From contig NZ_JACOPP010000005.1 of NCBI RefSeq assembly GCF_014287895.1, positions 124,001 to 188,000 on the forward strand: DNA of 64,000 nucleotides, given 5' to 3'. The stretch is from Lawsonibacter hominis. GTDB taxonomy: Bacteria; Bacillota; Clostridia; Oscillospirales; Oscillospiraceae. A program made the position numbers and the translations under genes. The notes beneath the pieces were generated by a model, which was given only the letters and a program-made list of their open reading frames with translations, did not search any database and was not told where the DNA came from. Position 1 is the first letter of the stretch. Every line of letters begins with the position of its first letter. Shown piece by piece: positions 34,117-41,831 of this stretch.

Positions 34117-35841
34117 ATGATCGATCGTCAGGCTGTACTTCATATTCCTTTGTCTCAATATGCATTTATCAATAGCGAGATCAGTATTACTCTTCGGATT
34201 CGCGTTGCGAGAGACGGCCTTACGCGATGTGTACTTCACTTTGGCGACAGGGTCTGCCCCAGCGATCCCGTCATTTTCTCATCTCTAGAAATGGAAAAGG
34301 TCGCCACAGATCTCGACTTCGACTATTATGAGATCACATTCGATAGCCCCTATACTCGGGTATGCTACTATTTTGAATTGTGCGATTCCGATGAGAGGCT
34401 CTATCTGTTTGCGGATATCCTCTCAAAAGTTCTCCCGCAGGAACGCAGTGAATTCTACCAGTATCCATTCATGCGGAGAGAAGAGATCAGCACAGTCCCC
34501 GACTGGCTCAAGCAGGCGGTTGTCTACAATATCTTTCCGGATAGCTTCGCTTCGGAGTGGCGCTTTATCCGGGGGACTCCATCCGAAACAGGGTGGGGGA
34601 GCGATGTGGTCCTCAAATCCAAACTGGGCGGGACGATCAGAGGGATCACTGCGAATTTAGACTATATCGCAGACCTGGGATTTACCTGTCTCTATATCAA
34701 TCCGATATTCGCAGCGGGAGAATATCACAAGTATGACGTCCTGGACTACTTCAATGTCTCCCCCAACATGGGCACCAACGAGGATTTCCATGAACTCGTC
34801 TCCCAAGCCCATTCTCGCGGCATACGTGTAATCATCGACGGGGTCTTCAACCATTGCAGCTGGTACTTCTTCGCGTTCGACGATGTCGCTCGCAATGGCG
34901 AACGTTCCAAATACAAGGATTGGTTTTACGACCTGCGGTTTCCTGTTATTCGCCCTGAAAACGAGAGCATCCGTCCTACATATAGCTCTTTCGCGTACGA
35001 GAGGAAGATGCCCAAACTCAACACTTCTAATCCAGAGGTCCGGGAATACTTCATGGAAGTCTGCGAACATTGGATTCGAGACTATGGCGTAGACGGCTGG
35101 AGGCTCGATGTGGCTAACGAGGTGGATCGCACGTTTTGGAGGGCCTTCAGGCAAAGGAGCCGTGCGATAAACCCGGAGAGCGTCATGATCGGTGAGATCT
35201 GGGAGAGTTCCGAGACCTGGCTACAGGGCGATATGTTCGACTCCACCATGAACTATGATTTCAGGAAAAATTGCAGAGACTTTTTTGGAACAGAAGCCAT
35301 CAATGCGACCGAATTCAACGCACGTGTGACCAAAATGAATTATCGCTATCCCACAGGTATTTTGCAGGGCCAGCTCAATCTGCTGGACAGCCATGATGTG
35401 AACCGATTCTTCTCCTATTGCCAAAAAGACATCCGCAGATTGCGGTTGGCAGAGGTATTTCTCTTCACGGCACCGGGTACGCCCTGTGTATTCTATGGGG
35501 ATGAACTTGGAATGGACGGTGACCACGAAGAAACGCTTCGCGGCCCCATGCCATGGGATGCTCCCTTCCATGATGAACGTGAATTTTTCCGCACATTGGT
35601 GACTCTGCGGCGCGAAAACAAAGCTCTGATCTATGGTTCGTATAGGGCCCTCTTCATGGACGAGGATGGGCTGTATATCTACAGGCGTCAGCTAAAGGAG
35701 CACACCGTGACTATAGCCCTCAACGCACGTAATCATACTGCAAAACTGGAGGATATGGATCCGCTGACAGATCCGATGATGTCGGATGGCTTTGAAGCGG
35801 GCCGGCTTGCTCCCTTTGGATATGCGGTTTGGACACAGTGA
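34117..35841 (+). CDS. GH13 alpha-glucosidase / neopullulanase-like enzyme
   Basis: 574 residues, no signal peptide, so a cytoplasmic enzyme for imported maltodextrins. An N-terminal beta domain (about 1-115) of the CBM34 kind precedes the barrel. Active-site regions: DGVFNH (Asp 241), GWRLDVANE (nucleophile Asp 331), GEIWE (acid/base Glu 360) and LDSHD (Asp 427). The layout matches the neopullulanase/cyclomaltodextrinase/maltogenic amylase group. It lies 32 nt after the permease, with AAAGGAAA before the ATG. Exact product specificity cannot be read. Confidence 0.9.
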   Translation: MIDRQAVLHIPLSQYAFINSEISITLRIRVARDGLTRCVLHFGDRVCPSDPVIFSSLEMEKVATDLDFDYYEITFDSPYTRVCYYFELCDSDERLYLFADILSKVLPQERSEFYQYPFMRREEISTVPDWLKQAVVYNIFPDSFASEWRFIRGTPSETGWGSDVVLKSKLGGTIRGITANLDYIADLGFTCLYINPIFAAGEYHKYDVLDYFNVSPNMGTNEDFHELVSQAHSRGIRVIIDGVFNHCSWYFFAFDDVARNGERSKYKDWFYDLRFPVIRPENESIRPTYSSFAYERKMPKLNTSNPEVREYFMEVCEHWIRDYGVDGWRLDVANEVDRTFWRAFRQRSRAINPESVMIGEIWESSETWLQGDMFDSTMNYDFRKNCRDFFGTEAINATEFNARVTKMNYRYPTGILQGQLNLLDSHDVNRFFSYCQKDIRRLRLAEVFLFTAPGTPCVFYGDELGMDGDHEETLRGPMPWDAPFHDEREFFRTLVTLRRENKALIYGSYRALFMDEDGLYIYRRQLKEHTVTIALNARNHTAKLEDMDPLTDPMMSDGFEAGRLAPFGYAVWTQ

Positions 35842-35933
35842 TGCCATCAGCTAGAAGAAGGTGTCGCCCATGAAGCAGCCGATCTCAAGGTGGGACAAGG
35901 TATGATCGATCAGGCGGGCAGGAGGGTGAAATC

Positions 35934-36604
35934 ATGAAGGCTCAGAAGAAAAAAGCATTATCAGTTTTCCTGCTTCTCACTGTTCTCGTTTCTGCCGGGT
36001 CTCAGGCTGTACCAGCGTTCGCTGTTGACGCAGACGGGACCGCCCTGTCAAACACCACAGATGACGCCTTGACTCTTCCGGGAGAACGGATCTACCAAAT
36101 CATGACGGACCGTTTTTATGACGGCGATCCCACCAATAATGCCACAGGCGAGGCGCTCCGCTACCAGGAGATTACCTCTGTACGGCGACAATGCCAATGA
36201 GATGGTCGTCTTCCTCGACAACCACGCCCGGAACCGTTTCCTAACGGAAGCCGGCGGCAACGTGGAGAAGCTTCAAAATGCGCTGACCTTCTTGTTTACT
36301 GTGCGCGGCGTCCCCGTCGTATTCCAGGGGACCGAACAAAACCGCGGAAATATGTATCATGACCTCTTGGGGCGAATATTTATATCGTAGGGAGCGTTGC
36401 TGAGTTGGGTAATTGGAGCACAGACATGGCCGAAGGTCCCGCCCTCTACCCGAGCTACCCCGCATGGACAGTCTTCATCAATGTTCCTGCCGAACAGATG
36501 ATCGAATGGGAAGCGTTAAAGAAAGGACCCAACACGGATACCATTTGGCAGAGCGGAGCGAATAACACCTTCACTGCCCCATATCCAGTGTCGGGTCTGC
36601 AATG
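35934..36604 (+). pseudogene. Broken secreted alpha-amylase (GH13 with CBM20)
   Basis: Three pieces of one secreted amylase survive. (1) 35934 to about 36170: signal peptide (KALSVFLLLTVLVSAGSQAVPAFA) and the barrel start ERIYQIMTDRFYDGDPTNNATG. (2) In another frame, about 36175-36390: VFLDNHARNRFLTEAGG to VVFQGTEQNRG, the region IV segment with the catalytic-site Asp of NHD changed to Ala. (3) 36380-36604: a CBM20 starch-binding domain, ELGNWSTDMAEGPALYPSYPAW. Some 300 residues with the nucleophile and acid/base are missing. The surviving pieces resemble the intact amylase at 55911-57854. Confidence 0.88.
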
Positions 36605-36749
36605 ACGACCTTGCGATAAAATACGCGGAGAAGTACAGCAACCAAATATTTGGTGTAGGTGAAATAACGAGGTCTCAGGGAGGGCCCTGGGGCCTCGTCT
36701 ACTGCTGAAGATATTTTACCTATTCTTCCACTCCTTCAAACGACAGCTC
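36605..36749. other. End of cassette, no gene
   Basis: An imperfect GC-rich dyad at about 36669-36698 (GAGGTCTCAGG ... GGGGCCTC) could end the cassette transcript. Nothing else seen. Confidence 0.4.
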
Positions 36750-37182
36750 GTAAACGTCAAATCGCACGGCGCGCAAAAAGGCCGCCATCTCAGTGTGTAG
36801 GTATTGAGACGGCGGTCAATTATGTTTTGGGAATCCCGCATTCTTGGGGAGCGCTCTTGGGGAGGAAGGGCTGCGCCCATGCTTTATCCGTCTGGCACGG
36901 CACAGGCGCGTTGTGCAGGCGCCAAGCCGGGCAGCGGTAGGGAACCGGATTGTTTCCTTTTGCGCTCTCAATCAGGCTGTAGATCACAGCGCTGAACCGG
37001 GCGCCGGCCGGCGTGTTGCAAGGGCCCATTCTTCCGGGCCGTCACAAAGGGCTTTAGGCTGCGCCCGGCACGGTTGTTGCTCAGTTCCGGCCTGCCGCCC
37101 TCCAGACAGCGCAACAGATACGGCCACTGCTCCGGCGGATAGTGAAGCGCTTTCCCCAGGGCGGGTTCGGGCGCCGTTGTGG
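36750..37182. repeat. IS66-end direct repeat, copy 2
   Basis: Same 433 bp as 28721-29153 with four differences (36900, 36965, 37145, 37162). It begins at the GTAAACG end and, unlike copy 1, runs on into more of the transposase gene. Confidence 0.95.
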
Positions 37183-37330
37183 CACTGGCCGCATTTGCCC
37201 ACGCCAACAGAGCGCCCTAAACCGGTTTCTCCCGTTCCAGCCGCCTTCCGTACCGTTCCTCCGGCGTCAGCTCCATGAGTGACCGCTCCAGTTGAAACAG
37301 CCTGGTGCAATAACACTCACCGGCTGCCGC
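36820..37330 (-). pseudogene. IS66-family transposase fragment, copy 2
   Basis: The minus-strand remnant is longer than copy 1. It reads CYCTRLFQLERSLMELTPEERYGRRLEREKPV, then an in-frame TAG (37219-37217), then ALLAWANAASATTAPEPALGKALHYPPEQWPYLL and LSNNRAGRSLKPFV, a frameshift, and the C-terminal tail SAVIYSLIESAKGNNPV...PQECGI. At least one stop and one frameshift inactivate it. The upstream two-thirds of the transposase and the other IS end are missing. Confidence 0.88.
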
Positions 37331-37400
37331 CGGAGAATCCTGCCGCTTCTCCTCTTCAGCCGCGACCCGCTTGGATGGGCTCGCGGCTGGTTTCTTTGTA

Positions 37401-37430
37401 CAAAAAAGGGACGCGGAATGCCCGCGTCCC
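37401..37430 (-). terminator. Terminator of the HIT gene
   Basis: Stem GGGACGCGG/CCGCGTCCC (37408-37416 and 37422-37430) followed on the minus strand by T6. Confidence 0.85.
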
Positions 37431-37444
37431 CGCATTGCATCGGA

Positions 37445-37789
37445 TCAGCCCGGAGGCCAAGTCATGTCCCGGCCCGCCAGCACGTGAAAGTGCAGGTGGG
37501 GAACGGTCTGCTGCCCCTGTTCTCCAATGTTGGAAACGACCCGGTAGCCCTGCTCCGCAAAGCCGAGCTCCTTGGCCAGTGCGGCAATGACGGAGAAGAT
37601 GTGGCCCACCACAGCCTCGTTTTCCGTGCTGATGTGGGCGGCGGACGGGATGTGGGCTTTGGGCACCACCAGAAAGTGGGTGGGCGCCTGGGGGTCGATG
37701 TCATAGAAGGCATAGCACAGCGCATCCTCATACACCTTCTTGGAGGGGATTTCCCCGGCAATGATCTTACAGAACAGACAATCGGACAC
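37445..37789 (-). CDS. HIT-family nucleotide-binding protein
   Basis: 114 residues, Hint-type histidine triad protein that hydrolyses nucleoside phosphoramidates or AMP conjugates. CLFCKIIAGEIPSKKVYED at the N-terminus and the triad HLHFHVLAGRDM near the C-terminus are textbook. Start GTG at 37789 with GAGGAGG 7 nt upstream. It lies downstream of alaS after 156 nt that include a GC-rich hairpin (37819-37849), so it may be partly co-transcribed. As HINT proteins act on aminoacyl-AMP, the alaS neighbourhood is suggestive but not proof. Confidence 0.95.
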   Translation of the reverse strand: MSDCLFCKIIAGEIPSKKVYEDALCYAFYDIDPQAPTHFLVVPKAHIPSAAHISTENEAVVGHIFSVIAALAKELGFAEQGYRVVSNIGEQGQQTVPHLHFHVLAGRDMTWPPG

Positions 37790-37945
37790 GATAAGACCTC
37801 CTCTCTGAAATTACCTGCGTCCCCATCCCGGCCCGGCCGGGATGGGGACCCTTTGATTACCGCTGCTCGGGCGAAGGGATCCGCTCTGCACCAAGGGTTT
37901 GCCCGGGGCAAGCCCTTGCGCGCCGCACCTGCGGCGAGGGGCGGC

Positions 37946-40624
37946 TTACCGTCCCAGCTTGGCGTGGACGAGATCGTCCACCGTGGCCAGCGCATCGTCC
38001 AGCTTCATCACGTCGGAACCGCCGCCCATGGCGGAGTCCGGCTTCCCGCCGCCCTTGCCGCCGCAGACTGCGGTAACAGAGCGGATGATCTCCCCGGCCT
38101 TGACGCCCCGGGCCACGGCCTGCTTGCCGCAGACGGCCAGGAAGGTGATCTTCCCGTCCGTTACGCTGGACAGGACGGCCACCACGTTTGCATCCTTGTC
38201 CTTCAGGAAATCGCCCATCTTGCGCAGCTGGTCGGCGCCGGCATCGTTGAGGGTCGCGGTGAGCACCTTCAGGCCGTCCACGTCCTTGGCGCCCATCAGG
38301 AAGCGCCCCGCTTCGCCCATGGCGTCCTTGGCGCGGAAGGCGTCCACCATGTGGCGCAGCTCGCGGATCTCCTGGATCTCCTGCATGGCCTTGGAAACGA
38401 TATCGGCAGGCTTGGCTTTCAGCGCCTCTGCCACGGCGTTGATCGTACAGCAATTGCCGCGCATGCACTCCAGCGTGGCCCGGCCGGTGATGGCCTCGAT
38501 CCGGCGGACGCCGCTGGCCACGGAGAACTCGCTTTCAATGTGGAACGGCCCGACCTTTGCCGTGTTGTCCAGGTGAGTGCCTCCGCAGAACTCCACAGAA
38601 TAGCCGTCCCCCATGTCGACGACCCGGACCGTATCGCCGTACTTCTCACCGAACAGGGCGATGGCGCCCCGCTGCCTGGCCGCTTCGATGGGAAGCACGT
38701 CCGTACGGATGGGATAGCCCTCCAAAACCGCGTCGTTCACCATGGCCTCCACCTGTTGAAGCTCCTCGGCCGTCATGGCGGAGAAGTGGGTAAAGTCGAA
38801 GCGCAGACGGTCGGGCTCCACCAGGCTGCCGGCCTGCTGCACGTGGTCGCCCAGCACGGTGCGCAGGGCCTTGTCCAACAGGTGGGTGGCGGAGTGGGCG
38901 CGCATGACGGCTCGGCGGCGCTGGCCGTCGATCTGGGCGCGGACGGCGTCGCCGACCTTCAAAACGCCCTCCACCAGCTTGCCGTAGTGCATATACTTGC
39001 CGCCCTTGTTCTTCTGCACGTCGGTCACTTCAAAGCAGACGCCCCGGTCGCCGGCAATGACGATCTGCCCGTGGTCGGCCACCTGGCCGCCCATCTCGGC
39101 GTAGAAGGGGGTCTTGTCCAGGACCACGATGCCCTCCACGCCGGGCATCAGTTCTTCGGCCGGTTCGTTTTCCACCGCCAGGGCCACGACCTTGGCTCCG
39201 GGGAATGTGGAGTGTTCATAGCCTACAAATTCGGTCTCGGGCACGTCCTTGCCGAACTCCACGCCGGCCCAGCCCAGATCGCCCAGGGCCTCCCGGGCCT
39301 TGCGGGCCCGTTCCTTCTGCTCCTGCATCAGCGTCTGAAAGCCGTCCTCGTCCACCGTCATGCCCTGCTCCTCCACCATCTCGCGGGTCAGGTCGATGGG
39401 GAAGCCGTAGGTGTCGTACAGCTTGAAGGCGTCGGCGCCGGAGAAGACGCCTTCGCCCTTCTCCTTGTGCCCCGCCAGCAGATCGCTGAAAATGCGCATG
39501 CCGCCGTCGATGGTGCGGGCAAAGTTTTCTTCCTCGGTGCGGATGACCTTGGTGATATAGTCCTGCCGCTCCCGCAGCTCGGGGTAGTGGCCCTCGTTCT
39601 CCTGGATGACGGTATCGCACACCTCGTACAGGAAGGGCTCGTTGACGCCCAGCAGCTTGCCGTGGCGGGCGGCCCGCCGGAGCAGGCGGCGCAGCACGTA
39701 GCCCCGGCCCTCGTTGGAGGGGAGCACGCCGTCGCAGATCAGGAAGGTGGCGGAGCGGATGTGGTCGGTGATGACCCGCAGGGACACGTCCTTGGCGGCG
39801 GTCTCTCCATAATGGGCGTGGGTGATCTGACTGACCTTGTTGGTGATGTTCATCACCGTGTCCACGTCAAAGAGGGAGGCCACCTCCTGGCATACGCAGG
39901 CCAGCCGCTCCAGGCCCATGCCGGTGTCGATGTTCTTCTGCTTAAGCTCGGTGTAGTGGCACTCCCCGTCGTTGTTGAACTGAGAGAACACCACGTTCCA
40001 TACCTCGATATACCGGTCGCAGTCGCAGCCTACGGTGCAGCCGGGCCTGCCGCAGCCCCACTGCTCGCCCCGGTCGTAGTAGATCTCCGAACAGGGGCCG
40101 CAGGGGCCGCTTCCGTGCTCCCAGAAGTTGTCCTCCTTGCCGAACTTGAAAATGCGCTGGGCGGGTATGCCGATCTCCTCGTTCCAGATGCGGAAGGCCT
40201 CGTCGTCGGCGGGGGTGGTCTCGTTGCCGGCGAAGACGGAAGGGTAGAGCCGGTCGGGTTCCAGACCCACCCACTCGGGGCTGGTCAAAAACTCCCAGGC
40301 CCAGTGGATGGCCTCCCGCTTGAAATAATCCCCAAAGGAGAAGTTGCCCAGCATCTCAAAATAGGTGCCGTGGCGGGCGGTATGGCCGATGTTCTCGATG
40401 TCGCCGGTGCGGATGCACTTCTGGCAGGTGGTCACGCGGCGGCGGGGAGGCTCCTGCTCCCCGGTGAACCAGGGCTTCATGGGCGCCATGCCGGAGTTGA
40501 TGAGCAGCAGGGAGGCGTCGTTCTGGGGAATGAGGGAAAAGCTGGGCAGGCGCAGATGGCCCTTGGTCTCGAAAAAGGAAAGGAACATCTCGCGCAGCTC
40601 GTTCAGGCCGAATTTTTTGGGCAT
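37946..40624 (-). CDS. alaS: Alanine-tRNA ligase
   Basis: An 892-residue class II synthetase, full length. Aminoacylation core with INSGMAPMKPWFTGEQEPPRRRVTTCQKCIRTGDIENIG and the Cys cluster GCGRPGCTVGCDCDR; the editing domain with HSATHLLDKALR and the Zn-type CGGTHLDNT; and the C-terminal DHHA1 Gly-rich GGKGGGKPDSAMGGG. It charges tRNA-Ala and clears mischarged Ser/Gly. Expression is controlled by a T-box leader directly upstream (40645-40875). Confidence 0.98.
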   Translation of the reverse strand: MPKKFGLNELREMFLSFFETKGHLRLPSFSLIPQNDASLLLINSGMAPMKPWFTGEQEPPRRRVTTCQKCIRTGDIENIGHTARHGTYFEMLGNFSFGDYFKREAIHWAWEFLTSPEWVGLEPDRLYPSVFAGNETTPADDEAFRIWNEEIGIPAQRIFKFGKEDNFWEHGSGPCGPCSEIYYDRGEQWGCGRPGCTVGCDCDRYIEVWNVVFSQFNNDGECHYTELKQKNIDTGMGLERLACVCQEVASLFDVDTVMNITNKVSQITHAHYGETAAKDVSLRVITDHIRSATFLICDGVLPSNEGRGYVLRRLLRRAARHGKLLGVNEPFLYEVCDTVIQENEGHYPELRERQDYITKVIRTEEENFARTIDGGMRIFSDLLAGHKEKGEGVFSGADAFKLYDTYGFPIDLTREMVEEQGMTVDEDGFQTLMQEQKERARKAREALGDLGWAGVEFGKDVPETEFVGYEHSTFPGAKVVALAVENEPAEELMPGVEGIVVLDKTPFYAEMGGQVADHGQIVIAGDRGVCFEVTDVQKNKGGKYMHYGKLVEGVLKVGDAVRAQIDGQRRRAVMRAHSATHLLDKALRTVLGDHVQQAGSLVEPDRLRFDFTHFSAMTAEELQQVEAMVNDAVLEGYPIRTDVLPIEAARQRGAIALFGEKYGDTVRVVDMGDGYSVEFCGGTHLDNTAKVGPFHIESEFSVASGVRRIEAITGRATLECMRGNCCTINAVAEALKAKPADIVSKAMQEIQEIRELRHMVDAFRAKDAMGEAGRFLMGAKDVDGLKVLTATLNDAGADQLRKMGDFLKDKDANVVAVLSSVTDGKITFLAVCGKQAVARGVKAGEIIRSVTAVCGGKGGGKPDSAMGGGSDVMKLDDALATVDDLVHAKLGR

Positions 40625-40644
40625 GGGTAGATCAAACTCCTCTT

Positions 40645-40875
40645 TTTCTAAAAATAAAGCTCCGCCCCCGGTTCAGGGGCGAAGCATTGATTACTCCGCG
40701 GTACCACCCTGATTCGCGCCCCAATCGCCGGGCGCGCCTCATTGCATCCGATAACGGGGATGGGACGGCCTGCTCGTCGCAGGCGGCTCGGAGGCGGCCG
40801 CAGGGTTCGCGTGGCCGAGGGGCTTCCACCGTCTCCCTCTCGCTTTGGGCTGCAAAACCAAGCTCTTCTCGTCAA
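40645..40875 (-). promoter_or_regulatory. T-box riboswitch upstream of alaS
   Basis: The conserved T-box sequence GGGTGGTACCGCGG is at 40709-40696 (minus strand). It is followed by a terminator stem pairing GCTTCGCCCC with GGGGGCGGAGC and a T-rich tail (to about 40645). The long structured Stem I region runs back to about 40875. Uncharged tRNA-Ala should bind and switch to the antiterminator. I did not place the specifier codon with confidence. Confidence 0.9.
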
Positions 40876-40885
40876 AGCCTCAATT

Positions 40886-40913
40886 ATTTTATCATAAAAT
40901 CGCAGCTTGTCAA
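40886..40913 (-). promoter_or_regulatory. Sigma-A promoter of the T-box/alaS transcript
   Basis: Reading minus: TTGACA (40913-40908), 16-bp spacer, TAAAAT (40891-40886), just before the T-box. Confidence 0.82.
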
Positions 40914-40993
40914 TCCCCTGCGGAGGAGTCCCGGCGGGGATGCGGCGCCCCGCAAAGCCCGGTCGGAGCGGCGGCAGGGGGCGAAACAGAGTC

Positions 40994-41746
40994 TCACTCC
41001 CGGGCCAGAGCGGCCAGAGCGGCCAGACGCCGTACGGCGCCGGCGTCGGTGGCGGGGTATTCTTCCTCCGGCGGACAGGCCCCGCCGCTGAAATGGACGC
41101 AGGGATTATGCGTGGCCGAGCGGTCGAGCCGGGCGGTCTTCAGGGAGGCATGGAGCTGACGGCAGCCGGTGCGCTCCAGCAGCCAGGCGGCGTTGTTCAG
41201 CCGCACGCCGCAGCCGGGCAGGATCTCGATCCGTCCGGCCGCGTATTCCCGCATGGCGCGTATGGTGTCCGCCCCCTCCGGGGCGGTGGGGGCCTGCCCG
41301 CTGGTGAGCACCCGCGTCACGCCCAGCGCGCACAGGGCCTCCAGCCCGGCCCTCCAGTCCGGGACCACGTCGATGGCGCGGCTGAACACGCTTTGCCGCG
41401 TGCCGATCACTTCCAGCATGGCCTGGCAGCGGCGCACGTCCACCGTGCCGTCCTCATGAAGAAAGCCGAAGACGATGCCGTCCGCGCCCGCGTCCAGCAG
41501 GCGTCGGGCGTCCAGCAGCATGGTGCAGAATTCCTCCTGCGTATAACAGAAGCCGCCTTCCCGGGGGCGCACCATGGCCATGAGCTCCACCTGCGCCGTC
41601 CGGGCCAGCTCCAGCGCGCCCAGGCTTGGGGTCAGCCCGCCCAGGAACAGGGCGGAATTCAGCTCCACCCGGTCGGCGCCGGCTCCGGCGGCTGCCAGGA
41701 CGTCTCCCGCAGAGCCGCAGCAGATCTCGATCTTGATCTCGTCCAT
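40994..41746 (-). CDS. cutC: Copper homeostasis CutC-family protein
   Basis: A 250-residue TIM-barrel CutC protein. IEICCGSAGDVLAAAGAGADRVELNSALFLGGLTPS at the start, MVRPREGGFCYTQEEF, ADGIVFGFL and HASLKTARLDRS follow the family. The molecular function is unsettled; a direct copper role is doubtful in several species. The ATG at 41746 has GGAGGG 6 nt upstream. It is divergent from the transglutaminase-like gene, with an AT-rich 85-bp region between that must hold both promoters. Confidence 0.92.
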   Translation of the reverse strand: MDEIKIEICCGSAGDVLAAAGAGADRVELNSALFLGGLTPSLGALELARTAQVELMAMVRPREGGFCYTQEEFCTMLLDARRLLDAGADGIVFGFLHEDGTVDVRRCQAMLEVIGTRQSVFSRAIDVVPDWRAGLEALCALGVTRVLTSGQAPTAPEGADTIRAMREYAAGRIEILPGCGVRLNNAAWLLERTGCRQLHASLKTARLDRSATHNPCVHFSGGACPPEEEYPATDAGAVRRLAALAALARE

Positions 41747-41831
41747 AGACTTCCCTCCGGATCGTCTGAGGTTTCCTCTATTCTACCACAGTATTTTGTG
41801 ATATCATAGCACGGATATAAGGAGTGATACC

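Larger units (their letters stand above)
29154..36749. mobile_element. Acquired alpha-glucan cassette bracketed by IS66 repeats
   Basis: The 7.6 kb between the two 433-bp repeats is visibly richer in A/T than the arg operon on one side and alaS on the other. It carries a complete sugar-uptake locus with its own regulator. The right copy continues into more of the transposase whereas the left copy stops at the cassette. This is what single-crossover integration of a circle carrying the same IS fragment would leave. Origin by horizontal transfer is inference from composition and junctions. Confidence 0.7.

Noticed and set aside
37292..40630. A very long (over 1100 codons) open frame on the plus strand opposite alaS
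   Set aside because: It is the mirror of a GC-rich gene whose minus-strand product is a clear alanyl-tRNA synthetase; its translation has no domain pattern.
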